DNA from: Candidatus Parvarchaeota archaeon
GTDB lineage: Archaea; Nanobdellota; Nanobdellia; Parvarchaeales; Parvarchaeaceae
Assembly (NCBI GenBank): GCA_023380585.1
Contig: JAMCRN010000026.1
Span: forward strand, 1-39,150
Length of the DNA: 39,150 bases
Direction: 5' to 3'
This document shows, piece after piece, positions 17,583-25,670 of this stretch. Both the position numbers and the translations under genes were made by a program. Position 1 is the first letter of the stretch. Each line of letters opens with the position of its first letter. The notes under the pieces were generated by a model that was given only the letters and a program-made list of their open reading frames with translations, had not been told where the DNA came from and ran no database searches.

Positions 17583-17598
17583 GCGCCTTTAAAGGCGC
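17583..17598. promoter_or_regulatory. Perfect 16-bp palindrome between divergent nuoJ and membrane-protein promoters
   Basis: GCGCCTTTAAAGGCGC is its own reverse complement. It lies midway between a minus-strand TATA-like element for nuoJ (about 17565-17574) and a plus-strand one (GATATTTATTA, about 17615-17625) for the gene at 17647. Looser outer arms AGCCTT (from about 17556) and AAGGCT (about 17602-17607) flank it. The arrangement suits a dimeric regulator controlling both directions; binding is inference. Confidence 0.5.
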
Positions 17599-17646
17599 AT
17601 AAAGGCTAAAAAAAGATATTTATTAACCGCCTCTCATATTAATTAT

Positions 17647-18513
17647 ATGTTTGGGTTTGACATAGGGAATTATGAGAAAGAATTCAAGACAGACAAGCTT
17701 GAAAGCAGGCACGTTTTCTACGATTTATACATAAAGAGCGACGATCCGCAGTCATTGCGCAACGAGATCTTAGAATCCATTACCGAAATGGACTATAAGA
17801 CTCTCCTCAATGAGCTTTCAAAATTCGAGGACACCGAACTGGAGGAGACCTTCCGCGGGGGCAATGCAAAACCGATAAGAGCCCTAATAAAGGCCGCCAA
17901 AGACAATAAGAAAGGACCGAAATACCCTCTTGTATGGAAGACCGGGCTTATTGTCGGGATAATACTTCTGATAACCTTCCTTGCGTTGTCAAGGAACGCT
18001 TTTTACGGCGGATTTTCCTCATTCGGGTACTCCTCATCCTCTTTCCTTCTTTACGCGATGATTGCCTCTTTCATAATAGCATTGATCGGCTGGCTAGTCA
18101 AGAAGGTCGTTCCTGTGTTTCTATGGATAAAGATAATAGGTATATATGATCCCACCGAGGAGACTGCAAATGTAAGGATAATACTATCAGGAGAATGTAA
18201 GTTCAAGGATAAGGATTCCTACTCGAAGCTTGAAAATGATATGGCAGAACTTTATAGCATCTTGTCAAGGAAATACTCAAATAAGCTCAACAAAAAGCAG
18301 ATGGCTCGTAACATTAATGATGCGCTTTCTCTTGGCACTAGGTCTGGCCAGAATCTCTCCAATAAGATGAGGGAAGTGGAGAAGGAGTCCGCTGACCTAG
18401 AGAGGAATTTTGTCGCAGGGAAGATAAGCGAACAGCAGTATAAAGAGCTTAAAGCAGAATTCAACGCAAAGAAAGCGCAGTTAGAGACATTGTTCGACTT
18501 GATGAATGGATGA
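17647..18513 (+). CDS. Unknown membrane protein with C-terminal coiled coil
   Basis: I do not recognise this 288-residue protein. Its N-terminal 95 residues are soluble and acidic/basic mixed. Two membrane helices are predicted at about 97-115 and 131-151, separated by an aromatic Gly/Ser loop (YGGFSSFGYSSSS). A cytoplasmic-type C-terminal half has a highly charged helix from about 215 to 288. The tail LERNFVAGKISEQQYKELKAEF resembles the short SHOCT-type helical hairpin often found at protein ends. It starts at an ATG with a TATA-like GATATTTATTA about 22-32 bp upstream, so the mRNA is probably leaderless. It is divergent from nuoJ with a shared palindrome, so it may be co-regulated with complex I. 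Confidence 0.75.
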   Translation: MFGFDIGNYEKEFKTDKLESRHVFYDLYIKSDDPQSLRNEILESITEMDYKTLLNELSKFEDTELEETFRGGNAKPIRALIKAAKDNKKGPKYPLVWKTGLIVGIILLITFLALSRNAFYGGFSSFGYSSSSFLLYAMIASFIIALIGWLVKKVVPVFLWIKIIGIYDPTEETANVRIILSGECKFKDKDSYSKLENDMAELYSILSRKYSNKLNKKQMARNINDALSLGTRSGQNLSNKMREVEKESADLERNFVAGKISEQQYKELKAEFNAKKAQLETLFDLMNG

Positions 18514-19644
18514 TCAGTCCAGAAACTTCTTTTCCTTGAGTTTTTCAGGTAGATAGTGCTCGGTCATAAAGGAGAGTCCTTTCGCAGTGAAAGCATCCAA
18601 TTCGACCTTTGCCCCGAGCTTTTCCATCTTATCAAGCTCCTCGCTCCAAGCCTTGCTTTTCTTGAACCACTCATAGTTTTTTATCTGTTTTAGCCGCTCT
18701 ATATCAACTTCCTTGAATTTTATCAGGTGTCTCCTTAGCTGATACTTGTCTATGTCATCCATAGTGAGTCCCATGAACTTCGCTTCCGGAAGAGCCAGCT
18801 TATCAGAAGCATTGGCCAGCGCTATAGATCCGAATTTTATGGTAGAATATATATATACTCCCCATATGTCGCCGTCGGTAAGTATAAATACATCTAGTCC
18901 ATGTTCCCTACTCAGTCTCTGTAGGAGCCGTCTTATCCCGCGTGTAGCTTGACCTTGGCTCGCTATTATCACGCAGTGAAGGTTTTTCCAGGCCTTGTCC
19001 TCGTTAAGACGTGTCCATATCGACATCTTCTCCATGTATATAACGAATTTAGCCTTTACCTCCTTGAACGATATATCCTCGACATTGCTTGGTATAGCCC
19101 ATCCGCCACTGCCCATCTTAGACCAATCTATCACATCTCCCCTATCCTCTATTATCACTTCTCCTGCTACGGACCCACTTTTGTTCGCGTCTATATGAAG
19201 CTGTTCCCTGGTCAGGTCAGTTATAAGTTCCAGATCCTCTATGGCTTTGTTCGTCTCAGTCTGGTCGTCTACAACGTCTATCTTCGTCCCTGGTATCGTA
19301 CGTCTTATCTGGTAAAATGCAGACCTGAGGCTTGTGTGCTTGTCGCTTTCTACAAGCTCCTTGCTCAGCGCGGCCATCGCGACTGTCTGTATGAATTTCC
19401 TGACATGCCCGACGTTCAGAAAATAACGCCTTGAAAGACCGCTCCCGAGAGTGAGTATCCTTTTCTCTTCGCTGTATTTAACATTTGACAGGCCTCTCGT
19501 CGGTATGCTGAAATAAGGGTTTTCGCTCTTTTCTATCTCAGAATATACCCCATATCCTAACTTTTTCAGTATGTCTGCTGTCTTTTTCCTCTTTTTTTCT
19601 GCGTCCTCTTCCATACAAATCTTACTGTCCTTCCTCTGAATCAT
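18514..19644 (-). CDS. top6A: Type IIB DNA topoisomerase VI subunit A
   Basis: The DNA-cleaving subunit of topoisomerase VI, related to Spo11. The winged-helix (5Y-CAP) domain carries the likely catalytic Tyr111 in LRSAFYQIRR. The Toprim domain has the metal Glu205 (FVIYMEKMS) and the DxD pair Asp257/Asp259 (ILTDGDIWGVYIYSTIKFG). The 376-residue length is normal. The first ATG at 19644 overlaps top6B by 23 bp; an ATG at 19614 (MEEDAEKKRKK) would give no overlap and is a reasonable alternative. It is the last gene of an elp3-KH-top6B-top6A operon, and its stop abuts the convergent gene at 17647-18513. Confidence 0.95.
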   Translation of the reverse strand: MIQRKDSKICMEEDAEKKRKKTADILKKLGYGVYSEIEKSENPYFSIPTRGLSNVKYSEEKRILTLGSGLSRRYFLNVGHVRKFIQTVAMAALSKELVESDKHTSLRSAFYQIRRTIPGTKIDVVDDQTETNKAIEDLELITDLTREQLHIDANKSGSVAGEVIIEDRGDVIDWSKMGSGGWAIPSNVEDISFKEVKAKFVIYMEKMSIWTRLNEDKAWKNLHCVIIASQGQATRGIRRLLQRLSREHGLDVFILTDGDIWGVYIYSTIKFGSIALANASDKLALPEAKFMGLTMDDIDKYQLRRHLIKFKEVDIERLKQIKNYEWFKKSKAWSEELDKMEKLGAKVELDAFTAKGLSFMTEHYLPEKLKEKKFLD

Positions 19645-21499
19645 GAGCAGACGAGTCTGACTCTATCTTGCTGGAAACCACTTCATTCGAGTTAAGAGTT
19701 TCAATGACATGCTGCTCTACTTCTCCCCTTTTCTTATCAAGAAGCGACTGTATCTTTGCTCTTATCTTTTTTTCGTCGATGTCAATAAGTTTTGATAGAG
19801 AGAATGCCAGCTCTATGCCATATTTGTCGAATAGGTTTATTCTCTCAGTAAAAAGGCTGCTTCTATGCTTTTTATTAAGAAAACCTGACAAGCTCCTGAC
19901 AAGCTCTTGAAGTGCAAGTTTTATTTCTTTTGTTATAATGGGGTAATTGGCTATAGCACTCTTACTTTCATTCGTATACGGCACCCAAACAGAGACCATA
20001 TGTATCACGAATACCATATTTCCTATTGGGACCCTGTTCTCCACCTTTATGCCGTATCTTGAAAAATCTATACTGAGAAAGCTCTGCGTCATCGCGCACG
20101 AGGAAGAGTCGTACAAGAGAGGTATCTTATTAGCGAATCTCCACAGAGAGGCCTTCTCAGATGATATATTCCCTCCATAGGCTACTGCAACTTCTATCTG
20201 GAACGGCATCCCTCTATACACATCCGGTTTTCTCTGTATCGCCTTTACGAACTCCGGCTTGAATTCTGATTTCAGACTCTTTTCCAGCTCCTCGATGCCT
20301 ATCGGGGACAGGCAGTCCGTCTGCGGTCGCATAAGATCCATTGATTGTAGAGCCTTTAAGATAGAATTAGCCTGTGCCCTATCGACATCGACAGGCTTCA
20401 TTTTGCGGTCCAATCCAACTCCATCTATCACGGATTCTGCTACAGCCCTGCTTACTCTTGAAAGCTCCTTTTCAAGGACAGAAGCGAGCGTCCTTTCGGT
20501 AGAATTCTTCAATATCCTCATAAATATCCCGATCTCGAGTCCCTGCGGGTGTGGTTTTATTTCCACTGGCTCCTTTGGCAGTGCGCCTGTTACGCGCTTG
20601 AATGTAGTCTTTGCTCCTTCAGGATTAGTGTAATGTATCGTAGCCGCTGGGTTCACGATTGCCGTCCTTCTTATATACTCATCTACGCTTTTGTTGCCGC
20701 CAGTGTAAAGCCCTTCTAGTTCTAGCTCTATCGCAGTCCCATGCTCATATGGAAAGTCACTCGTTTCCTCTTTGTCTACAACATCAGGTTCGTTCTTGGT
20801 GATATTTATCTGTACTCTCATCAGCGTTGCCTTCTTTTGGCTAGAGATCTTGGATATTATCTTTGCCGGCTTGCCAGTGGTCAACTGGGAGTACAGTACG
20901 GCAGAATGTATGCCTATCCCCTGCTGTCCTCTGCTCTGCTTCATTGTCTGAAACTTGCTCCCATATAACATCCTACCGAATATATCCGGTATCTTGGATG
21001 GGAGTATACCAGGGCCGTTATCCATCACTTTTATCATAAATATAGGGGCTGTTTTTTTTATACGCAGAGGAGAACCGTTCATAGAAACAGACAGCTTTCC
21101 ATTGTTTTCCTCTATCGTAAAAGTTATATCGCCGAAAGAAAGCGAGACTCTTCCAGATTTCATGCTCTTATCCTGAGTAGTCCCCTTATAAAGGATGGAA
21201 TAGTTATTTTTCTGTACCATCATCTGAGCGACATTATTCTTTTCGTCAAGTATCTGATAGTTATCGCTGACCGACTTGATTTCTACAGTTATTTCAGGCA
21301 GGCTCACCTCTTCTTTATTTTTCTGTTGCATATGCCCGAGCTCTTCACATGCGTCGAGAGAATTGTCGACAGCTTCCTTTACGCACGTAAGCAGGGCCTT
21401 CTGTTTGTTGTCAAACCCGAGGAGGTGTCTGTTCTTCTCAAAGAATTCAGTCACGCTAATGGCCTTCTGCTTTTTCGCCAATTCTTCAGCTATTTCCAT
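19622..21499 (-). CDS. top6B: DNA topoisomerase VI subunit B
   Basis: The ATPase subunit of topoisomerase VI. GHKL motifs are visible: N box EAVDNSLDACEE (about 41-52), G1 VMDNGPGILPSKIPDIFGRMLYGSKF, and G2 SRGQQGIGIHSAVLYSQLTTG. A transducer domain follows with the IPLLYDSSSCAMTQ region carrying the family switch-lysine neighbourhood (ANKIPLLYD). The N-terminal ATPase region contains an insert with extra charged residues (about 60-115: EEVSLPEITVEIKS through KSGRVSLSFGDITFTIEEN), longer than usual. The C-terminus is acidic. It overlaps the KH gene by 14 bp and top6A by 23 bp. Confidence 0.95.
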   Translation of the reverse strand: MEIAEELAKKQKAISVTEFFEKNRHLLGFDNKQKALLTCVKEAVDNSLDACEELGHMQQKNKEEVSLPEITVEIKSVSDNYQILDEKNNVAQMMVQKNNYSILYKGTTQDKSMKSGRVSLSFGDITFTIEENNGKLSVSMNGSPLRIKKTAPIFMIKVMDNGPGILPSKIPDIFGRMLYGSKFQTMKQSRGQQGIGIHSAVLYSQLTTGKPAKIISKISSQKKATLMRVQINITKNEPDVVDKEETSDFPYEHGTAIELELEGLYTGGNKSVDEYIRRTAIVNPAATIHYTNPEGAKTTFKRVTGALPKEPVEIKPHPQGLEIGIFMRILKNSTERTLASVLEKELSRVSRAVAESVIDGVGLDRKMKPVDVDRAQANSILKALQSMDLMRPQTDCLSPIGIEELEKSLKSEFKPEFVKAIQRKPDVYRGMPFQIEVAVAYGGNISSEKASLWRFANKIPLLYDSSSCAMTQSFLSIDFSRYGIKVENRVPIGNMVFVIHMVSVWVPYTNESKSAIANYPIITKEIKLALQELVRSLSGFLNKKHRSSLFTERINLFDKYGIELAFSLSKLIDIDEKKIRAKIQSLLDKKRGEVEQHVIETLNSNEVVSSKIESDSSAHDSEEGQ

Positions 21500-22001
21500 T
21501 GATATACATCTCCAACTTCATTTTATTTATCATCGAGAATACGCTGTCATGCTTTGCGCCATTCAGTATCATCTCTATAGCGTATACTGCTATCCCTATC
21601 GTTTCTACCGGGCCTATTATGCTCACAGTCTTCCCATAGACTTTTATCCAGCATGAAGTGTCTTTCATTATCCTGGTTTTTATTATGCCCCTATTTCCTA
21701 TAACTCTTCCCTTGAGTTCTATCTGCCTCTTTTTTGAGGAGGCATAATCAGATATGTTTATCACTGCAATGTCAAAGTTTCCATCAAGAAGGTTAGCTGA
21801 AGTCTTTGCATCGAACCCTCTATTGAACGCTATCAGGACGTTTTTTGCCAGCAGTCCATTGAAGGCGCTGTCGGAGTGCAGGCTTATAGTGTTCCCGTCC
21901 TTTTCTATATTAACGCCCATCTCTTTCAGCTTACCTATAAGTTTCTTTTCTGACATTATTTCCGCCGCTCTTCTATCAGTCATAGTTATTTCTTGTTCCA
22001 T
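21486..22001 (-). CDS. Dim2/Pno1-like KH-domain RNA-binding protein
   Basis: A 171-residue protein with two KH-like units. The second carries LKGRVIGNRGIIKTRIMKDT and ends IIGPVETIGIAVYAIEMILNGAKHDSVFSMI, a strong match to archaeal Krr1/Pno1(Dim2)-type proteins, which bind the 3' end of pre-16S rRNA during small-subunit assembly. Linkage of this KH protein to top6B and top6A is a known arrangement in many Euryarchaeota. The start ATG follows the elp3 stop after 1 bp, and the end overlaps top6B by 14 bp. Confidence 0.85.
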   Translation of the reverse strand: MEQEITMTDRRAAEIMSEKKLIGKLKEMGVNIEKDGNTISLHSDSAFNGLLAKNVLIAFNRGFDAKTSANLLDGNFDIAVINISDYASSKKRQIELKGRVIGNRGIIKTRIMKDTSCWIKVYGKTVSIIGPVETIGIAVYAIEMILNGAKHDSVFSMINKMKLEMYINGNS

Positions 22002-22002
22002 A

Positions 22003-23583
22003 TCAGATGTATTTCACCATGTATTCTTTATCTAATATGTATCCAAGCTTTTTATAATATCCCCTAACGCCTACCCCCGATATTATGCGTATCTTCCTCC
22101 TAGAATATTCGCTCCTGACTATGTTTTCTGCAGAATTTAGCAGAGACCTACCCCAGCCTCTGTGCTGGAAGCCTTCCGCCGAAGAAATAGAAAGTGGAAG
22201 TTGTTCTCCATACACATGCAGCTCTCTTACCATACCTTCCGAACTGTCGTCTTTCATCCTAAGTCTTAGAAACCCTACTATTGCATCGTTGTTTTCATCT
22301 TCCGCTGCCAAGAATATTTCATCACCACCAGCAGCGCGATACTGATAGCGGTTGATCCTTATATCTGGCTGCTTTTTTATAGCGACATGTCCTATCTCTC
22401 TGCTCCTTATATCAGATGGGTATTTACCAGATAGTCTTAATCTCTCATCAACAAGCTGCCTAAGATTGGTCATCTTTATCCCATCTTCTACCTTATTCGA
22501 TGGTATATCTCTTTGTATCCTCATTATCCTTAGCCATTTTGGCGCTTTTATCTCTGCTTCTGCTATTATATTTATAACTTCTTCCTTAGGATATGCTTTA
22601 TATCTGCCTTCCTTCCACAGGTTGTACAATCCAGTTCCCTTTATCACCAATGTTGGATATATCTTTATCGCATCTGGGCGAAGATCTTCATCTTCATATA
22701 TCTGCCTTATGGATTCCCTGTCTTTATCTATGTCAGAAAAAGGCAGATTAAGCATTATGTGATAGTCAACCTTATACGCATTGTCCCTGAGTCTCTTCGT
22801 AGAATCTTTTACATCTTCTATAGAATGGCCGCGGTTGTTCCTAGAGAGAACATCATTAAAGACGCTTTGAACTCCCATTTCAACCCTTGTCACTCCGAAT
22901 CTTATTAGCTGCTTTATATCTTCAGCCCCGCATCTTTCAGGCTTTGTCTCTATCGCGAATGTTACGCATCTTGAATAGGCAGACTCATTCATCTTTTTTT
23001 CATTATCTAAGTCTCCTTTCTTCGTCTCGGTCGCGTTAAAATTGTTTAGGGCTCTGTATACGTTTTCCACAAAATACTCTTTGTAATCGTTAGGCAGCGA
23101 TGTGAAGGTCCCACCTATGACTATTACCTCAACTTTTTCAGGAGAATACCCCATAAAGACGTAATGCTTAAGCCTTGCTATCGTTTGCTTGTACGGATCA
23201 TATCCTGAAAGAGCAGCCCTCCTTGCAGCCGGTTCTTCTCCAGTATAGCTTTGCGGCGTACCGAACCTGGTCCCTCCTGGACAGAATAAACATGTTCCAT
23301 GCGGGCAGTCGAACGGTCTAGTCATAACAGCTACAACTGACACTCCTGATGCGGTCCTGACGGGTTTCGATCTGAGAATATGTGAGAAGTAGCTCGCTTC
23401 AACTGGCTCAAGGCATGCCATTATCTCCCCATTTTTTGGGATCCTGTCCATTTTCAATGAATCGCACACTTTTTTCTTTTCCTCTGTCAGATTTACCTTT
23501 CCGGTCTCTAAAGCCTCATATAAAACAGGCTTGAATCTATCTAAAAATATAGACAAATCTTCTTTTCTTTCTAGCTTCTCCAT
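22003..23583 (-). CDS. elp3: Elp3 tRNA U34 carboxymethyltransferase (radical SAM plus GNAT)
   Basis: Single-subunit archaeal Elp3, which uses acetyl-CoA and S-adenosylmethionine to modify the wobble uridine (cm5U-type) of tRNA. Cluster-binding cysteines Cys93, Cys98 and Cys101 lie in FDCPHGTCLFCPGG. A radical SAM barrel follows, with VIGGTFTSLP, TRVEMGVQSVFNDVL and DYHIMLNLPF. The C-terminal acetyltransferase domain has EGFQHRGWGRSLL for acetyl-CoA binding and GVRGYYKKLGY before the end. The length of 526 residues is typical. It is the first gene of the topoisomerase operon and shares a 37-bp divergent promoter region with the surface protein at 23621. Confidence 0.95.
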   Translation of the reverse strand: MEKLERKEDLSIFLDRFKPVLYEALETGKVNLTEEKKKVCDSLKMDRIPKNGEIMACLEPVEASYFSHILRSKPVRTASGVSVVAVMTRPFDCPHGTCLFCPGGTRFGTPQSYTGEEPAARRAALSGYDPYKQTIARLKHYVFMGYSPEKVEVIVIGGTFTSLPNDYKEYFVENVYRALNNFNATETKKGDLDNEKKMNESAYSRCVTFAIETKPERCGAEDIKQLIRFGVTRVEMGVQSVFNDVLSRNNRGHSIEDVKDSTKRLRDNAYKVDYHIMLNLPFSDIDKDRESIRQIYEDEDLRPDAIKIYPTLVIKGTGLYNLWKEGRYKAYPKEEVINIIAEAEIKAPKWLRIMRIQRDIPSNKVEDGIKMTNLRQLVDERLRLSGKYPSDIRSREIGHVAIKKQPDIRINRYQYRAAGGDEIFLAAEDENNDAIVGFLRLRMKDDSSEGMVRELHVYGEQLPLSISSAEGFQHRGWGRSLLNSAENIVRSEYSRRKIRIISGVGVRGYYKKLGYILDKEYMVKYI

Positions 23584-23586
23584 TTA

Positions 23587-23616
23587 TAAGTTTAAATATT
23601 CGGATTAATATTTAAG
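23587..23616. promoter_or_regulatory. Symmetric bidirectional TATA region
   Basis: The 37-bp gap between elp3 and the surface protein holds the inverted repeat TTAAATATT (23592-23600) and AATATTTAA (23607-23615) with spacer CGGATT. Each arm can serve as a TATA box for the gene on the opposite side at 21-32 bp from its ATG. Both mRNAs would be leaderless. Confidence 0.55.
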
Positions 23617-23620
23617 ACTT

Positions 23621-24952
23621 ATGCAGAAAAAGGCGCAGTTTGTTACTATATTTTTTTCCATTTTCGTAATATCAGTCATATTGTCGATATTGGCGTTGGA
23701 ATCAAACACCGTCTCTAACAACATGAACCAGGGCGCTATAAAAAATTCCTATTATTTCGGTAACAGCATATTCCAGGAACTGTCATACCAGAACAATCTT
23801 CTGAGCTCGTTTAACCCCTCGCCGCAGTCAGCCAATATGTTCTTAAACACGGTAAACACTATATTCAGGAATTTCGCAAAGGACTATTCCGTCAATTTAA
23901 GCTGTGGGGTTGTGGTATCTAATCAATACCTTGTGTTCTCAAATACTCCGCCTTCTTTACAGACATGCGTGGAAATTAATATAATAAACACCCAAAACAT
24001 TCCGACTGCGAGCCCATTCCAGCAGCTTCTCATAGTGAACAGCTCAGCATACAGCCAATACGAAGCTCAAAACCTTGACAATGTGGAATTTTTCTTTCAA
24101 AATGGGACGATAATACCAAGCTGGATGGAATCAGGAAACAGCAACACCGCCCAACAGACATATTACTGGATCAAGCTCGGGAGCATACCTGCGGATTCCG
24201 CAATTAAAATATATATGGGTTTCGCGCCTACCGACGTCAACGTTTTAAACAACAGAACCACTGGAGAAGCTCCGACTCTTTCTCCATCATACGGAGAGTA
24301 CGACGACGGAGCCAACGTGTTCGATTATTACTTTCCAGGAGGTTCGGATGCAGGTTGGACATTGTCGGGGGCAGCAGGATATACTACCTCGGCCCCTTCA
24401 GGCTCTCCATTCGGTACAAATGCGCTTTATGCAGACGGTTCCGTCGGCGACTATATGTATATCCCTCTTCCAGGTTTTGATGCGACGGGTAATTACATTA
24501 TACAGTATTATGTCAATGTAGGGTCGCTCGGTGATTTCTTTTTTACTGCAAGTCCTTCAGGCGCAGGGACCATGACGCGTTTAGACGGGCGAGGCGGTTC
24601 TAACTATGTCGGACTCGCAAAAACAGCTTCATGGACTTCGTGGAATGCCCCGAAGACTTCTACAACAGCTTCAGAGAATGTGTGGTATTTGCAGACAACC
24701 GTTATTGCTGGTGGAGGAAGCTCTGTCGGAGACTATATATCTTCCGGAAGCACTACATATAACAATCTAGGCCTGACAGTGAATCCTCTGTCAACGACTT
24801 ACACAGACAGCGGAGGAACAGAAACATACACCCAGGATGGCACATATATAGGATTAATCGGAGACGGGGGCGGAGGGGTTTCCTATTGGAATGGTATTAT
24901 AGTAAGGGCTTACCCTCCTTACGGAGTTATGCCCACCGCTTCATTTACATGA
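23621..24952 (+). CDS. DUF2341-module surface protein with N-terminal membrane anchor
   Basis: A 443-residue protein. Residues 1-25 (MQKKAQFVTIFFSIFVISVI...) form an uncleaved anchor or a prepilin-like leader (KKA before Gln); the usual Glu5 is absent, so a prepilin is uncertain. Residues from about 45 to 120 look pilin-stalk-like helical. A DUF2341 unit follows: PFQQLLIVNSSAYS, NVEFFFQNGTIIPSWMES, YYWIKLGSIPADSAIKIYMGFAP, then GEAPTLSPSYGEYDDGANVF. A jelly-roll-like beta region ends with RAYPPYGVMPTASF at the stop. The same order of motifs occurs twice in the protein at the left edge of the window. The next gene, a glycosyltransferase, starts 7 bp downstream. Extracellular adhesion or S-layer-associated function is inference. 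Confidence 0.85.
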   Translation: MQKKAQFVTIFFSIFVISVILSILALESNTVSNNMNQGAIKNSYYFGNSIFQELSYQNNLLSSFNPSPQSANMFLNTVNTIFRNFAKDYSVNLSCGVVVSNQYLVFSNTPPSLQTCVEINIINTQNIPTASPFQQLLIVNSSAYSQYEAQNLDNVEFFFQNGTIIPSWMESGNSNTAQQTYYWIKLGSIPADSAIKIYMGFAPTDVNVLNNRTTGEAPTLSPSYGEYDDGANVFDYYFPGGSDAGWTLSGAAGYTTSAPSGSPFGTNALYADGSVGDYMYIPLPGFDATGNYIIQYYVNVGSLGDFFFTASPSGAGTMTRLDGRGGSNYVGLAKTASWTSWNAPKTSTTASENVWYLQTTVIAGGGSSVGDYISSGSTTYNNLGLTVNPLSTTYTDSGGTETYTQDGTYIGLIGDGGGGVSYWNGIIVRAYPPYGVMPTASFT

Positions 24953-24959
24953 TGAGTAT

Positions 24960-25667
24960 ATGGCACCTTTCTTTAGTATAATAATACCGACGTATCAGGA
25001 AAAAGATTATATACGCGCTACTCTCGACAGCGTAAAGCGGCAGAATTTCACTGATTACGAAATAATAGTATGCGATTTTGGCTCCACCGATGGCACAGTT
25101 CAGATAGCTAAAGAATATGGAGCAAACGTCTTAAACGTTAAAAGCAGGGGTTCGGGTTTTGCAAGAAATCTTGGTGCCGTAGCTGCAAAAGGCAGGTTCC
25201 TTGTGTTTTTAGACGCTGATACGACGATGTGGCCGGACTGCCTTGAGGTATTCAAGGTTGCCATAGACTCGAGTAATGTCGCCGGTTTTCCTTCAGTGGA
25301 GTGGGCCACAGACACTACGTTATACAATATCTTCAGAAAAGTGTTTCTAAACCCGCTTTATTTCTTAAGTACGATTATCAACATCGGTGTTGGTCCTTCA
25401 TGCTGCTCATTTTATAATAAACAGGTTTTCCTGGAGACGCACGGTTTCGACGAAACCACTGAAATCCTGTCAAATATCGACCTTAACAGAGAGGTTAGGA
25501 GACACGGCAGGCTGGACTTTGTGGTCAGGGCTAAGTGTTTCACTTCTGATAGGAGAATAAAGTCAGAGGGTTTTATCTCATATTATCTTACCATAGTATA
25601 CGCGTTTTTCATGAAGAAACTGAAGAACAAGACTATGCCTCTAGATTTTTTCCAACCAGTAAGATGA
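24960..25667 (+). CDS. Family 2 glycosyltransferase
   Basis: A 235-residue GT-A fold glycosyltransferase. It has FSIIIPTYQEKDYIRATLDSV at the N-terminus (nucleotide-sugar site), CDFGSTDGT (about 38-46), GFARNLGAVAAKGRFLVFLDADT with the DxD metal site at Asp85/Asp87, and a GFDET acceptor-side motif near residue 157. No strong membrane helix is present apart from a weak hydrophobic stretch near the C-terminus. It lies in an apparent operon with the surface protein just upstream, so it may glycosylate that protein or make its glycan. The gene ends four bases before the convergent ftsY stop. Confidence 0.88.
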   Translation: MAPFFSIIIPTYQEKDYIRATLDSVKRQNFTDYEIIVCDFGSTDGTVQIAKEYGANVLNVKSRGSGFARNLGAVAAKGRFLVFLDADTTMWPDCLEVFKVAIDSSNVAGFPSVEWATDTTLYNIFRKVFLNPLYFLSTIINIGVGPSCCSFYNKQVFLETHGFDETTEILSNIDLNREVRRHGRLDFVVRAKCFTSDRRIKSEGFISYYLTIVYAFFMKKLKNKTMPLDFFQPVR

Positions 25668-25670
25668 CAG

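Noticed and set aside
23621-23700. Class III prepilin signal in the second surface protein
   Set aside because: KKA before Gln fits, but the usual Glu5 and QxSxE pattern are absent; kept only as a possibility in the gene entry.
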